Assembly (NCBI GenBank): GCA_016786865.1
Contig: JAEUVE010000015.1
Coordinates: 1-64,000, forward strand
Origin: Sediminibacterium sp.
GTDB taxonomy: Bacteria; Bacteroidota; Bacteroidia; Chitinophagales; Chitinophagaceae
Reading direction: 5' to 3'
DNA: 64,000 nucleotides
Shown here: positions 45,254-55,301 of the stretch, piece after piece
How the letters are laid out: every line of letters starts with the position of its first letter
Position numbering within the stretch: the stretch's first letter is position 1
Notes under the pieces: model-generated
Seen by the model: only the letters and a program-made list of their open reading frames with translations
What the model was told of the DNA's origin: nothing
Database searches by the model: none
Translations under genes and position numbers: made by a program

Positions 45254-46381
45254 ATGACTAACGAAGTTTTGCCAAAGCAACCAACTTATTATGAGGAGGT
45301 TCAAAGAAAAGGATATTCCCGCCGTGATTTTGTTCGGTTTGTAAGCATGATGACCGCATTCATCGGCCTGGAACAATCCGCAATAGGCCAGGTAACCACG
45401 GCCCTGGAAACCAAACCACGTCTTCCTGTTATCTGGTTACACTTTCAGGAATGCACCTGCTGCAGTGAGAGCTTTATTCGATCGTCTCACCCAATTGTAG
45501 CAGATATTCTTCTCGATAAAATTTCGTTGGACTATACCGAAACCCTGATGGCCGCTTCCGGCTTTCAGGCAGAGGAAGCCCTGCACAATACCATGACCAA
45601 ATACAAAGGTCAATACATTCTCTGCGTAGAAGGAAGTGTTCCCCTTGCCGCAGACGGTGTTTATTGTATGATTGGTGGTAAAACTTCCCTGCAAATTCTG
45701 GAAGAAGCTGCAGAAGGGGCTGCCGCTGTTATTGCCTGGGGCAGCTGCGCCAGCAATGGATGCGTTCAGTCTGCAAAACCCAACCCTACAAAGGCAACAC
45801 CTATTCATAAAATCATTAAGAATAAGCCCATCATCAAGGTTCCGGGTTGTCCTCCAATCGGAGAAGTAATGGCTGGGGTGATTGTACACTACCTTACTTT
45901 CGGAAGAATTCCTGAGCTGGATAAACTGGGCAGACCGAAAGCGTTCTACAGCAAACGTGTTCACGACACCTGTTACCGCCGTCCTTTCTACGATGCAGGT
46001 CTGTTTGTAGAGAGCTTCGACGACGCAAATGCCAAAAAAGGATATTGCTTGTACAAAGTGGGCTGTAAAGGACCTTCTACCTACAACGCCTGTGGTGTAA
46101 TGAAATGGAACAACGGAACCAGCTTCCCGATCCAGTCTGGTCACCCTTGTATTGGTTGCAGTGAAGAGAATTTCTGGGACAATGGAAGGTTCTACGAGAG
46201 AGGATCCTCCTTTGCCGGATTTGGTATTGAAGCTGATGCAGATACATTCGGTAAAGTGGCATTGGGTATTACAGGTGCCGCATTGGTAGGACATGCTGTG
46301 GCTACCAACATCGGCAAGTCTAAATTCATCAAAGAGCATCAGCAGGAGGGAAGGGAGAGCGAGCACGAGTTAAAATCCTAA
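45254..46381 (+). CDS. hyaA: O2-tolerant [NiFe]-hydrogenase small subunit (group 1d type)
   Basis: The 375-residue electron-transfer subunit has a Tat signal (YSRRDFVRF at 21-29). The six proximal-cluster cysteines C67, C69, C70, C165, C170 and C199 match C17, C19, C20, C115, C120 and C149 of E. coli Hyd-1 in mature numbering, which marks the [4Fe-3S] O2-tolerant type. Distal and medial cluster ligands ([32 protein letters not shown]) are present. A C-terminal membrane helix ([13 protein letters not shown]) anchors it facing the periplasm. It passes electrons from H2 to the cytochrome b encoded downstream. Confidence 0.96.
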   Translation: MTNEVLPKQPTYYEEVQRKGYSRRDFVRFVSMMTAFIGLEQSAIGQVTTALETKPRLPVIWLHFQECTCCSESFIRSSHPIVADILLDKISLDYTETLMAASGFQAEEALHNTMTKYKGQYILCVEGSVPLAADGVYCMIGGKTSLQILEEAAEGAAAVIAWGSCASNGCVQSAKPNPTKATPIHKIIKNKPIIKVPGCPPIGEVMAGVIVHYLTFGRIPELDKLGRPKAFYSKRVHDTCYRRPFYDAGLFVESFDDANAKKGYCLYKVGCKGPSTYNACGVMKWNNGTSFPIQSGHPCIGCSEENFWDNGRFYERGSSFAGFGIEADADTFGKVALGITGAALVGHAVATNIGKSKFIKEHQQEGRESEHELKS

Positions 46382-46406
46382 TTAAAATCACCATTCAACT
46401 AGCCAT

Positions 46407-48131
46407 ATGAGCAAAAGAATAGTTGTTGACCCGATCACGAGAATCGAAGGTCACTTACGTATAGAAGCTGATATTGAAAACGGCAAAATAAAAGATGCCT
46501 ACAGCAGTGGTACCATGGTACGTTTGCTGGAAGAAATTCTTCGCGGAAGAGACCCAAGAGATGCCTGGGCATTTGTTGGACGGGTTTGCGGAGTATGTAC
46601 TTCCATCCACTCCGTTACTTCAGTTCGCGCAGTAGAAGACGCACTGGATATCGTTATACCTCCCAATGCGGAACTGGTAAGAAACCTCATGAACTGTGCC
46701 CTTTATATGCACGACCACGTGGTGCACTTTTACCATTTACACGCCATGGACTGGGTAGATGTGGTGAATGCTTTAAAAGCAGATCCGAAAAAAACATCTG
46801 AACTGGCACAGAGTATTTCCAAATGGCCTAAAAGCTCTCCGGGCTACTTCAGCGATCTGCAAACCAGAATCAAAAAGTTCGTAGACAGCGGCCAGCTGGG
46901 TATTTTCTCCAATGGATATTGGGGTCACCCTGCCTACAAGCTTCCTGCAGAAGTGAACCTGATCGGATTGGCACACTATCTCGAAGCGCTGGAATGGCAG
47001 AAAGAAATTGTAAAGATTCAGGCGATCCTTGGTGGTAAGAACCCTCACCCCAATTACCTCGTGGGAGGTATGGCCTGCGCAGTAGGTATTGATGACGTAA
47101 GCGGACTGAACGCCGAACGCCTGGCATATATCGGCCAACTGCTGAAAGACGGTAAAAATTTCATTGAGCAGGTCTATATTCCCGATCTGATGACCGTAGC
47201 TTCCTTCTACAAAGACTGGGGTGCTATTGGCGGCGGACTGGGTAATTACCTGGTTTACGGAGATATGCCAACCAATGGATACAGGGATGCATCCAGTTTC
47301 AAATTCCCTTCTGGTGCCATACTCAACAAAGATATCAGCAAGGTATACGAAGTAGATCTGAAAAAAGAAGACGAGGTACAGGAATTCATTACCCGTTCCT
47401 GGTATGAATATAAGGAAGGTGACGGCAAAGGCTTACACCCATGGAAGGGCGAAAGCAAAATCAACTATACAGGTCCAAAACCACCTTTTGAACACCTGAA
47501 AACAGACGAAAAATACAGTTACCTGAAAACACCAAGGTGGAAGGGCAACGCGATGGAAGTAGGACCGCTGGCCAGGGTATTGGTAGGATATGCAAAAGGA
47601 AGGGAAGACTTTAAAGAAGTGGTAGACAAAGCGCTGAAAGATCTGAATGTACCTGTAACTGCACTGTTCTCTACCCTGGGCAGAACTGCCGCAAGAGGAC
47701 TTGAGTGTGTACTTGCTGCACAATGGGGACAGGAATTCTTTGATCAACTGGTAACAAATATTAAGAACGGTGATACCAGGATGGCCGATTCCAGCAAGTT
47801 CGAACCATCCACATGGCCAAAAACGGCTCTGGGTGTAGGACATGCCGAAGCGCCGAGAGGTGCTCTGGCTCACTGGATCAATATTGAAGACGAGAAAATC
47901 GCCAACTACCAGCTGGTGGTTCCAACTACCTGGAACGCATCTCCAAGAGACAATAAGGGCCAGCTGTCTGCTTACGAGGCGGCGCTGATAGATACCCCGG
48001 TTGCAGATGAAAAACAGCCATTGGAAATTCTGAGAACCATTCACAGCTTTGACCCCTGCATGGCCTGCAGTGTTCACCTGTACGATGAAAACGGAACAAC
48101 TATCAGCAGAATCAGTGTTGTTGGAGACTAA
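46407..48131 (+). CDS. hyaB: [NiFe]-hydrogenase large (catalytic) subunit
   Basis: The 574-residue subunit holds the Ni-Fe active site. The L1 motif is RVCGVCTSIH (C61, C64) and the L2 motif is DPCMACSVH (C551, C554). After H557 a 17-residue peptide remains, which the HyaD-type protease removes on Ni insertion. The N-terminal VDPITRIEGHLRIE is typical of group 1. It follows the small subunit by 25 bp. The enzyme oxidises H2 at the periplasmic face after Tat co-transport with the small subunit. Confidence 0.97.
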   Translation: MSKRIVVDPITRIEGHLRIEADIENGKIKDAYSSGTMVRLLEEILRGRDPRDAWAFVGRVCGVCTSIHSVTSVRAVEDALDIVIPPNAELVRNLMNCALYMHDHVVHFYHLHAMDWVDVVNALKADPKKTSELAQSISKWPKSSPGYFSDLQTRIKKFVDSGQLGIFSNGYWGHPAYKLPAEVNLIGLAHYLEALEWQKEIVKIQAILGGKNPHPNYLVGGMACAVGIDDVSGLNAERLAYIGQLLKDGKNFIEQVYIPDLMTVASFYKDWGAIGGGLGNYLVYGDMPTNGYRDASSFKFPSGAILNKDISKVYEVDLKKEDEVQEFITRSWYEYKEGDGKGLHPWKGESKINYTGPKPPFEHLKTDEKYSYLKTPRWKGNAMEVGPLARVLVGYAKGREDFKEVVDKALKDLNVPVTALFSTLGRTAARGLECVLAAQWGQEFFDQLVTNIKNGDTRMADSSKFEPSTWPKTALGVGHAEAPRGALAHWINIEDEKIANYQLVVPTTWNASPRDNKGQLSAYEAALIDTPVADEKQPLEILRTIHSFDPCMACSVHLYDENGTTISRISVVGD

Positions 48132-48148
48132 ACCTTTAAATCAATTTT

Positions 48149-48892
48149 ATGGCAAATAAATATTTGCATATTCACAGACTTCGCAGGGTATATGTGTGGG
48201 AGTTGCCGGTAAGGTTTTACCACTGGCTCAATGCCGGCGTTATCCTGGTATTGATTATAACCGGCTTTTTTATTTCCAATCCGCTGGCGTTGATGAGCAA
48301 TGCGGAAGCAACCAACCAGTATACCATGGGATGGGTTCGCTATATTCACTTCATAGCCGCCTATTTATTTTTCTTTAATTTCTTATTCCGTATTTATTGG
48401 GGATTTGTGGGAAACAAATACGCCAACTGGAGGCAGTTTATCCCGGTTTCCAAACGATTTTTCAAAGAAATGTGGACCGTATTCAAGATCGATATCCTGA
48501 TGCTTAAAAAGAATGGACAGCAGCAGGACCATTTAAGCGTAGGGCACAATGCAATGGCGGGTTTCATTTATTTTCTGACCTTTATTGTATTCCTGATCCA
48601 ATGTTTAACCGGTTTTGGCTTATACGCATCTATGTCTGACTGGTGGTTACCTAAAATGTTTGCCTGGTTCCCTGCAATGCTGGGTGGCGACATTGTAACC
48701 AGACAGATTCACCACTGGGCCATGTGGTTCTTTATCCTGTTTGCTGTAGTACACGTTTATCTGGTATTCTATCATGATTATGTAGAAGGCCGCGGAGAAA
48801 TCAGCAGCATGGGAGGCGGTTGGAAATTTATAGAGGAAGATGTGTTCGAAAAGAACAAGCACATGACTCCTAATCCGGAAAAAAATAAATAA
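48149..48892 (+). CDS. hyaC: Hydrogenase cytochrome b subunit
   Basis: The 247-residue inner-membrane di-heme cytochrome b has four membrane helices. Heme-ligand histidines lie in PVRFYHWLNAG, VRYIHFIAAYLFF and IHHWAMWFFILFAVVHVYLVFYHDY. It receives electrons from the small subunit and reduces quinone, linking H2 oxidation to aerobic respiration. It is encoded 17 bp after hyaB and 5 bp before the protease gene. Length and motifs fit HyaC/HupC. Confidence 0.94.
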   Translation: MANKYLHIHRLRRVYVWELPVRFYHWLNAGVILVLIITGFFISNPLALMSNAEATNQYTMGWVRYIHFIAAYLFFFNFLFRIYWGFVGNKYANWRQFIPVSKRFFKEMWTVFKIDILMLKKNGQQQDHLSVGHNAMAGFIYFLTFIVFLIQCLTGFGLYASMSDWWLPKMFAWFPAMLGGDIVTRQIHHWAMWFFILFAVVHVYLVFYHDYVEGRGEISSMGGGWKFIEEDVFEKNKHMTPNPEKNK

Positions 48893-48897
48893 ACATC

Positions 48898-49380
48898 ATG
48901 TTGGGCAATTCGGACACACTGGTTTTAGGAATAGGCAACTATTTAATGGGGGATGAGGGCATTGGAGTACATGTTGCCAATCGGCTGGAGCAGATGAATC
49001 TGCTTCCGGAAGGGGTAACTGTATTGGATGGAGGAACCGGAGGCTTCCATTTATTAGAATATTTTGAGTTATATGACCATATTATTCTGATAGATGCCAC
49101 ACTCGACAACAATACACCTGGCACCATCCGAAAAATCAAACCAAGGTTCGCAACCGACTTTCCTCCTGCCATGAGTACCCATGATATTGGGTTAAAAGAT
49201 CTGGTAAGCGCCCTGCAAATACTGGGAAAAATGCCGAAAATCGATCTGTTTGTGGTCAGTATAGCTACCATTCAGCAACAGGGAATTGAGTTAACCCCCG
49301 AAATTGAGGCGGTTGTGCCAGCCGTTATGGACCATATTTTAAATCTTTTGGCAGAAAAAGAACCTTTTTTAGCAGTTTAA
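48898..49380 (+). CDS. hyaD: Hydrogenase large-subunit maturation protease
   Basis: The 160-residue aspartic endopeptidase of the HyaD/HybD type has LVLGIGNYLMGDEGIGVHV (Glu ligand for Ni), the aspartate in ILIDATLD and the histidine in STHDIGLKD. These three residues sense bound nickel before the C-terminal peptide of the large subunit is cut. It is the last gene of the hya operon and is followed by a strong terminator. Confidence 0.95.
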   Translation: MLGNSDTLVLGIGNYLMGDEGIGVHVANRLEQMNLLPEGVTVLDGGTGGFHLLEYFELYDHIILIDATLDNNTPGTIRKIKPRFATDFPPAMSTHDIGLKDLVSALQILGKMPKIDLFVVSIATIQQQGIELTPEIEAVVPAVMDHILNLLAEKEPFLAV

Positions 49381-49403
49381 ATAGGTTATATTAAGCTTTA
49401 TTT

Positions 49404-49433
49404 CCAAATGCTCGTTCAAAAACGGGCATTTGG
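49404..49433 (+). terminator. Terminator of the hya operon
   Basis: CCAAATGC pairs with GCATTTGG, with an inner CGTT/AACG helix, followed by CTTTTAT. Confidence 0.85.
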
Positions 49434-49468
49434 CTTTTATTTAAGGGATTAAAAAAACCTTAAAACAT

Positions 49469-49476
49469 TATATTTG
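49469..49476 (+). promoter_or_regulatory. -7 element of the RND efflux operon
   Basis: TATATTTG is a full match to TAnnTTTG, 23 bp before the ATG at 49500 and just after the hya terminator. Confidence 0.5.
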
Positions 49477-49499
49477 TTCTTCAACCTAAAATTGAAGGC

Positions 49500-50648
49500 A
49501 TGCGCATAACTCTACTCCGAACCGCTCATTTAACCATGATTGCTTCGGCAATACCAGTTCTTTTTTCCTGCTCCGGCAAGGGAGGTAATAAAGATGCTGT
49601 TTCTGTACCCGAATTACCGGTGATAGAAGTAGTGGTAAAAGATACCACCCTGAACAGTGAATACGTTTCGGATATTCAGGCACTGAAAAATGTTGAAATC
49701 AGGACCAGAGTAGGTGGATTCCTCGAAAAAATATTTGTGGACGAAGGACATGAGGTAAAAAAAGGGCAGCCCCTTTTTCAGCTGAACGACCAGGAATTGA
49801 AAACAGAAGTGGCCCGGGCCAAAGCCAATGTGTCGAGCGCCCTTGCAGATGCGAAAGCCGCTGAACTGGAAGTAGACAGAACCCGTATTCTTGTTGAAAA
49901 GAATATTATTTCAAAAACAGAATATGAACTAGCCTCTGCCAAGCTAAAAGCAGCCAAAGCCAGGATTGATGAGGCACTCACTATGCAAAAAAGTGCAGAA
50001 ACAAAGCTTTCCTATACTTTTATCAGCGCCCCCTTTGATGGTGTAATTGACCGTATACCCTTAAAAATGGGTAGTGTAGTAGATCCAGGGGCTTTATTAA
50101 CCACCATTTCCGATATCAGTCAGATATATGCCTATTTCCATATTTCAGAAAATGAATACCTGCGTTTTAAAAAGTCGCTGACGAAGGGCCCGCAGGAAAA
50201 CAAACCGCTGCAACTGATATTGGCGGATGGATCTGAATATGCGTATCCGGGTAAAATTGAAACAATCGATGGAGAATTCAACGATAATACCGGTGCCATT
50301 GCGTTTCGTGCAAAATTCCCTAATCCCAATAAACTGCTCAAACATGGTGCAACCGGTAAAGTTCGTCTCACCAGTGCTGTAGAAAATGCCATCGTTATTC
50401 CACAACGCTCCACTTTTGAAATTCAGGACAAGAACTATGTTTTTGTAGTAGATGGTCAAAACAAAGTAACCATGAGAGCCTTCCGTCCGGGTCAGCGTGT
50501 AGCGCAATACTATATAGTTGAACAGGGTTTAAAACCAGGAGAGAAGTTCGTATATGAAGGTATGCAAAGCATCCGCCAGGGCGATAAGATCCTGCCACGA
50601 CTCCTGAACACAGACAGCCTGATGAAAACTGCGATTGAACAGTATTAA
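49500..50648 (+). CDS. RND efflux periplasmic adaptor lipoprotein (AcrA/MexA family)
   Basis: The 382-residue membrane-fusion protein has a lipoprotein signal (lipobox VLFSC near residue 25). Barrel-sandwich halves (VEIRTRVGGFLEKIFVDEGHEVKKGQPLF and FISAPFDGVIDRIPLKMGSVVDPG-type motifs), a coiled-coil hairpin between them (about 95-165) and a C-terminal membrane-proximal domain follow. It links the RND pump to the outer-membrane channel. It is the first gene of a three-gene efflux operon, 9 bp before the pump. Confidence 0.93.
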   Translation: MRITLLRTAHLTMIASAIPVLFSCSGKGGNKDAVSVPELPVIEVVVKDTTLNSEYVSDIQALKNVEIRTRVGGFLEKIFVDEGHEVKKGQPLFQLNDQELKTEVARAKANVSSALADAKAAELEVDRTRILVEKNIISKTEYELASAKLKAAKARIDEALTMQKSAETKLSYTFISAPFDGVIDRIPLKMGSVVDPGALLTTISDISQIYAYFHISENEYLRFKKSLTKGPQENKPLQLILADGSEYAYPGKIETIDGEFNDNTGAIAFRAKFPNPNKLLKHGATGKVRLTSAVENAIVIPQRSTFEIQDKNYVFVVDGQNKVTMRAFRPGQRVAQYYIVEQGLKPGEKFVYEGMQSIRQGDKILPRLLNTDSLMKTAIEQY

Positions 50649-50657
50649 TACCTTATT

Positions 50658-53600
50658 ATGTTAGAAACCTTTATCAGACGACCGGTTCTATCACTGGTCA
50701 TCTCCATCATTATTACTTTAGTGGGTATACTGGCGTTGTTTACCTTGCCCATTACCCAGTTTCCGGATATTGTTCCGCCCTCTGTTACCGTAACGGCAAA
50801 ATATACGGGAGCCAATGCAGAAGTGCTGGCAAAAGCAGTAGCTACACCGCTGGAACGCGCCATCAATGGTGTACCGGGGATGACTTATATGTCTTCCGTT
50901 TCCAGTAACAACGGGGTCACCCTGATTACCATTGCTTTTAAAGTGGGTACAGATCCGGACCTGGCTGCCGTGAACGTACAGACCCGGGTAACCACCGTAC
51001 TGGATGAATTACCCGAAGAGGTAATTAAGGCGGGGGTAACCACCGAAAAAGACGTTAACAGTATGCTTTTGTACCTCAACGTCATGAGCGAAGACAGTTC
51101 TACTGATGAACAGTTTATTTACAATTTTGCAGACATCAATATCCTTCAGGAACTGAAGCGGATCGACGGAGTTGGTTTTGCGGAGATCATGGGTCAGAAA
51201 GAATACTCTATGCGGGTATGGCTGAAGCCAGACAGGATGTTGGCCTATAATGTTTCTGCGCAGGATGTGGTGAACGCATTGCGGAACCAGAACGTAGAAG
51301 CAGCCCCTGGCAAAACCGGAGAAAGCTCCGGAAGGAGTCCTCAGTCTCTGCAGTACATTCTCAGATATACCGGGAAGTTTGCTGACCCTGAATTGTATAA
51401 AAATGTAGTGATCCGGGCAGAAACCAACGGGTCCATTCTGTATCTGAAAGACATTGCCGATATAGAATTGGGCGCCATGACCTATAGTATGGTTTCCAAA
51501 ACAGACGGCAGACCCTCCGCCTCCATCATGCTAAAACAACGTCCCGGCTCCAATGCCAAGGAGGTAATTGAAAAAGTAAAAGCAAGAATGGCGGAATTGA
51601 AAGAAACTTCTTTTCCGCCGGGAATGGTGTACAATTTTGCTTACGATGTATCCCGATTCCTGGACGCCTCAATCCATGAAGTTGTAAAGACTCTTATTGA
51701 AGCGCTGATTCTGGTATTCATTATTGTATTTATCTTTTTGCAGGATTTCCGCTCTACCCTAATCCCCGCACTTGCAGTACCAGTGGCCCTGGTAGGAACC
51801 CTGGCATTTATGCAGGCCATGGGCTTTTCGATCAACCTGCTTACCTTATTTGCGCTGGTGCTGGCCATTGGAATTGTGGTCGACGATGCCATTGTGGTAG
51901 TGGAAGCCGTCCACGTAAAAATGTCGGAGCAACACCTGTCGGCCATGGACGCAACTATTGCTGCCATGAAAGAAATCAGCGGAGCCATTGTGGCAATTAC
52001 ATTGGTAATGTCGGCGGTGTTTGTTCCTGTAGCATTCCTGTCGGGTTCTGCGGGTGTATTTTACAGACAATTCTCACTTACACTGGCCGTATCCATTGTT
52101 ATTTCCGGTGTAAATGCACTCACCCTTACTCCTGCGCTGTGCGCATTGATGATTAAACATACCCACCAGGAAAAAAGCAAGGGCCTGCTGGGTAAATTCT
52201 TCAACGGATTCAACAACGTATACAATAAAACAGAAAATAAATACATGGGCCTCGTAAGCCGGATCGCCGGAAGAAAAGTGATCACGGTTGGGTTACTGAT
52301 TGCCTTTTTTGCCGGAACTGTTGGTGTAAATAAAATATTACCAACCGCATTTATTCCTACAGAAGATCAGGGTATTATTTATGTAAACGTTTCTACCCCT
52401 GCCGGCGCTACTGTAGAGAGAACAGAAAAAGTGCTGATAGAACTGGAAAAGTCGATTAAAACCGTTCCTTCAGTAGAAAACCTGACAACCCTTTCAGGTT
52501 ATAGCTTAATTACAGAGGCTGCCGGTGCTTCTTTCGGTATGATGATGATCAACCTGAAGCCATGGAAAGAGAGAAAAGAAACCGTGAAAGATTTGATTCC
52601 GATACTCCGGGAAAAAACAAAGCATATTACGGATGCTTCTATTGAATTTATGCCACCGCCAACCGTTCCCGGCTTTGGTAATACGAGTGGTTTTGAACTT
52701 CGGATCATTGATAAAACCGGAGGGGGAGATCTCCAGAAAACCGCCGCTGTAACCAACAACCTGATCAATGAAATTAAAAAAGAGGGTGTTGTTGGATCGG
52801 CCTATACCAGTTTTGACCCCAATTTTCCGCAGTACCTGATCCATGTAGATTACGACATGGCAGCAAAAAAGGGAGTAACCGTAGACAATGCAATGACCGA
52901 TCTGCAAACCTTAATCGGAAGTTTCTATGCTACCAACTTCATCCGATTTGGACAAATGTACAAGGTGATGGTTCAGGCATATCCTAATTACAGGGGTAAG
53001 CCAAGTGATATCCTGAGTTTGTACGTTAAAAATGACCGTGGAGAAATGGTTTCTTATTCCACTTTCTGCCGCCTCGAAAGGGTGTACGGACCAGAACAGC
53101 TGACCAGGTACAACATGTATACCTCCGCTATGGTAAACGGAGATGCAGCTCCGGGGTTCAGCTCCGGGGAAGCCATTAAATCTATTGAAAAAATTGCCAA
53201 GGAAAAGTTGCCAAGAGGGTATAGTTACGAGTGGTCAGGCATCACGCGCGATCAGATTCAGTCTGGAGATCAGGCAACCAGTATTTTTATAATCTGTCTG
53301 ATTTTCGTTTACCTGATTTTATCTGCAAAGTATGAAAGCTTTATTATGCCATTTGCAGTAATCCTTTCGATTCCAACAGGAATCTTCGGTGCTTTTCTTG
53401 CGTTGAAATTATTTGGACTGGAAAACAATATCTATGCACAGGTTGCGCTCATCATGCTGATCGGACTATTAGGTAAAAACGCCATCCTGATCGTAGAATT
53501 TGCCATGCTCCGCCGCTCTCAGGGCTTCAGTATTTTTGAAGCTGCAAGAGAAGGTGCTGTATCCAGATTGCGACCCATCCTGATGACCTCTTTTGCTTTC

Positions 53601-53831
53601 ATTGCCGGTCTGATTCCACTGTGCATTGCATCTGGTGCAGGCGCCATTGGTAACAGATCTATTGGAACCGCTTCTGCCGGAGGTATGTTCTTTGGAACTG
53701 TTTTTGGCGTTGTGATTATTCCGGGTCTGTATGTAATTTTTGCCAGCATCGCAGAATTTTTAAGTCGCAAAAAACCGGCGGCAGCACCTGTATACATTAG
53801 TGAACATCCCGAAGAATTTTCAGACAGATAG
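50658..53831 (+). CDS. RND multidrug efflux pump (HAE1, AcrB family)
   Basis: The 1057-residue inner-membrane transporter has 12 membrane helices and two large periplasmic loops. The proton-relay aspartates lie in GIVVDDAIVVVE (TM4) and the lysine in LLGKNAILIVE (TM10), all conserved. The N-terminus FIRRPVLSLVISIIITLVG and the C-terminal part fit the hydrophobe/amphiphile-efflux subgroup, not the heavy-metal one. It exports drugs, bile-salt-like compounds or solvents in exchange for protons, with the adaptor upstream and the TolC-like protein downstream. Confidence 0.96.
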   Translation: MLETFIRRPVLSLVISIIITLVGILALFTLPITQFPDIVPPSVTVTAKYTGANAEVLAKAVATPLERAINGVPGMTYMSSVSSNNGVTLITIAFKVGTDPDLAAVNVQTRVTTVLDELPEEVIKAGVTTEKDVNSMLLYLNVMSEDSSTDEQFIYNFADINILQELKRIDGVGFAEIMGQKEYSMRVWLKPDRMLAYNVSAQDVVNALRNQNVEAAPGKTGESSGRSPQSLQYILRYTGKFADPELYKNVVIRAETNGSILYLKDIADIELGAMTYSMVSKTDGRPSASIMLKQRPGSNAKEVIEKVKARMAELKETSFPPGMVYNFAYDVSRFLDASIHEVVKTLIEALILVFIIVFIFLQDFRSTLIPALAVPVALVGTLAFMQAMGFSINLLTLFALVLAIGIVVDDAIVVVEAVHVKMSEQHLSAMDATIAAMKEISGAIVAITLVMSAVFVPVAFLSGSAGVFYRQFSLTLAVSIVISGVNALTLTPALCALMIKHTHQEKSKGLLGKFFNGFNNVYNKTENKYMGLVSRIAGRKVITVGLLIAFFAGTVGVNKILPTAFIPTEDQGIIYVNVSTPAGATVERTEKVLIELEKSIKTVPSVENLTTLSGYSLITEAAGASFGMMMINLKPWKERKETVKDLIPILREKTKHITDASIEFMPPPTVPGFGNTSGFELRIIDKTGGGDLQKTAAVTNNLINEIKKEGVVGSAYTSFDPNFPQYLIHVDYDMAAKKGVTVDNAMTDLQTLIGSFYATNFIRFGQMYKVMVQAYPNYRGKPSDILSLYVKNDRGEMVSYSTFCRLERVYGPEQLTRYNMYTSAMVNGDAAPGFSSGEAIKSIEKIAKEKLPRGYSYEWSGITRDQIQSGDQATSIFIICLIFVYLILSAKYESFIMPFAVILSIPTGIFGAFLALKLFGLENNIYAQVALIMLIGLLGKNAILIVEFAMLRRSQGFSIFEAAREGAVSRLRPILMTSFAFIAGLIPLCIASGAGAIGNRSIGTASAGGMFFGTVFGVVIIPGLYVIFASIAEFLSRKKPAAAPVYISEHPEEFSDR

Positions 53832-53842
53832 AAGTAATTCAT

Positions 53843-55285
53843 ATGAAAAAAATAACCGCATATTCGTTTCTGTTATTCTCTTGTATAGTAGTACTATACA
53901 GTTGCAGCATCCCCGCCAAAACAACCAGGCCCATATTAAAGGAAATGCCGGAGAACTTCGGTTCTCCGGGCAAGGACAGCCTGAATATGGCCACAATTTC
54001 GAGGGAATTGTTTTTCCACGATGAGGCATTACTGAGCCTGATAGACACGGCGTTGAAAAATAACCCTGATTTGCAGATTGTGATGCAGCGTGTAGCCGCT
54101 TCAAGGGCTTATCTGAATATGAGCAGGGGCTTAACCAAACCTTCGCTCGATGCGGTTGTTTCTGCTGGGGTAGACAAGTTTGGAGATTATACCATGAATG
54201 GGTTGGGCAATTATGACATGAATTTGTCTCCCAATATCAACAAAGACCAGCGGATTCCATTGAACATGCCCGACATGTACCTTGGATTCAGAAGCAGCTG
54301 GGAAGCAGATATCTGGGGTAAGCTGTCCGACAAGAAAAGAGCTGCTTACGCTCGTTACCTTTCTTCTGAAAAAGGAAGACAATGGGTTACCACACAGCTG
54401 GTAGCACATGTTGCGTCCCTTTACTATGAATTACTGGCATTGGACAAGGAGGAAGAAATCATTTTAAATAACATTGAGTTGCAGGAAAATGCTTTACAAG
54501 TGGTGATTGCACAAAAAGCTGGTGGAAGGGCTACAGAACTGGCAGTTCAACAATTTAATGCACAATTACTCGGAACCAAAAGTTTCCTGCATGTGATCCG
54601 TCAGTCGATCGTGGAAACAGAAAATGCACTAAATGCATTAAGCGGAAAATTCAATCAACAAATTAAAAGACACAAGAAGATTGTAGAATTGGAATTGCCC
54701 AGCATTATCAATACAGGAGTACCAACACAATTACTGATTAATCGTCCGGACATCCAGGAATCAGAATTACTCTTAAATGCTGCTGGTGCAGAACTGGAGG
54801 CCAGTCGAAAAGCATTTCTGCCTTCTCTGAATATTACTGCACATACTGCGTTGAATACGTTCAATCCCCAATTCCTGGTTTCCCCAAAATCACTTACCTA
54901 TGGATTATTGGGCGGACTGATTACCCCGGTACTGAGTAAAAATATGTTGAAGGGCAACTATGAACTCGCCAATGCGGCTCAGTCTGAAGCCTTTTATCAA
55001 TATCAAAAAAATATTCTGAATGCTTACCAGGAAGTACAAACACAGCTCAAGGGCATTGAGCATTATAAACAGATTTATCTGCTAAAAACAGAAGAAACCA
55101 AGAGTCTGCAGGCTGCAGTAAGTACATCTAAAGAGCTGTATAGAACTGGTTATGCCTCTTACCTAGAAGTAATTACAGCACAAAGAGGTGTGCTGGATGC
55201 AGAACTGGAATCTATTAAGAGTAAAAGAACCGTTTTTGTAAGGCTGATTGATTTATATAAAGCATTAGGAGGGGGCTGGAACTAA
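53843..55285 (+). CDS. TolC/OprM-family outer-membrane efflux lipoprotein
   Basis: The 480-residue channel protein of the NodT/OprM type has a lipobox (VVLYSC near residue 26). Long helical regions form the periplasmic tunnel (SLIDTALKNNPDLQIVMQRV, NYELANAAQSEAFYQYQKNILNAYQEVQTQL), and shorter beta segments form the trimeric barrel. The gene is 11 bp after the RND pump gene, completing a tripartite pump. The tail DLYKALGGGWN is the family signature. Confidence 0.95.
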   Translation: MKKITAYSFLLFSCIVVLYSCSIPAKTTRPILKEMPENFGSPGKDSLNMATISRELFFHDEALLSLIDTALKNNPDLQIVMQRVAASRAYLNMSRGLTKPSLDAVVSAGVDKFGDYTMNGLGNYDMNLSPNINKDQRIPLNMPDMYLGFRSSWEADIWGKLSDKKRAAYARYLSSEKGRQWVTTQLVAHVASLYYELLALDKEEEIILNNIELQENALQVVIAQKAGGRATELAVQQFNAQLLGTKSFLHVIRQSIVETENALNALSGKFNQQIKRHKKIVELELPSIINTGVPTQLLINRPDIQESELLLNAAGAELEASRKAFLPSLNITAHTALNTFNPQFLVSPKSLTYGLLGGLITPVLSKNMLKGNYELANAAQSEAFYQYQKNILNAYQEVQTQLKGIEHYKQIYLLKTEETKSLQAAVSTSKELYRTGYASYLEVITAQRGVLDAELESIKSKRTVFVRLIDLYKALGGGWN

Positions 55286-55301
55286 GCCCCCTCTCCTGCC
55301 C

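Noticed and set aside
45437-46366. 309-residue open frame opposite hyaA
   Set aside because: The hydrogenase small subunit is certain, and the antisense frame has no recognisable motif or start context.
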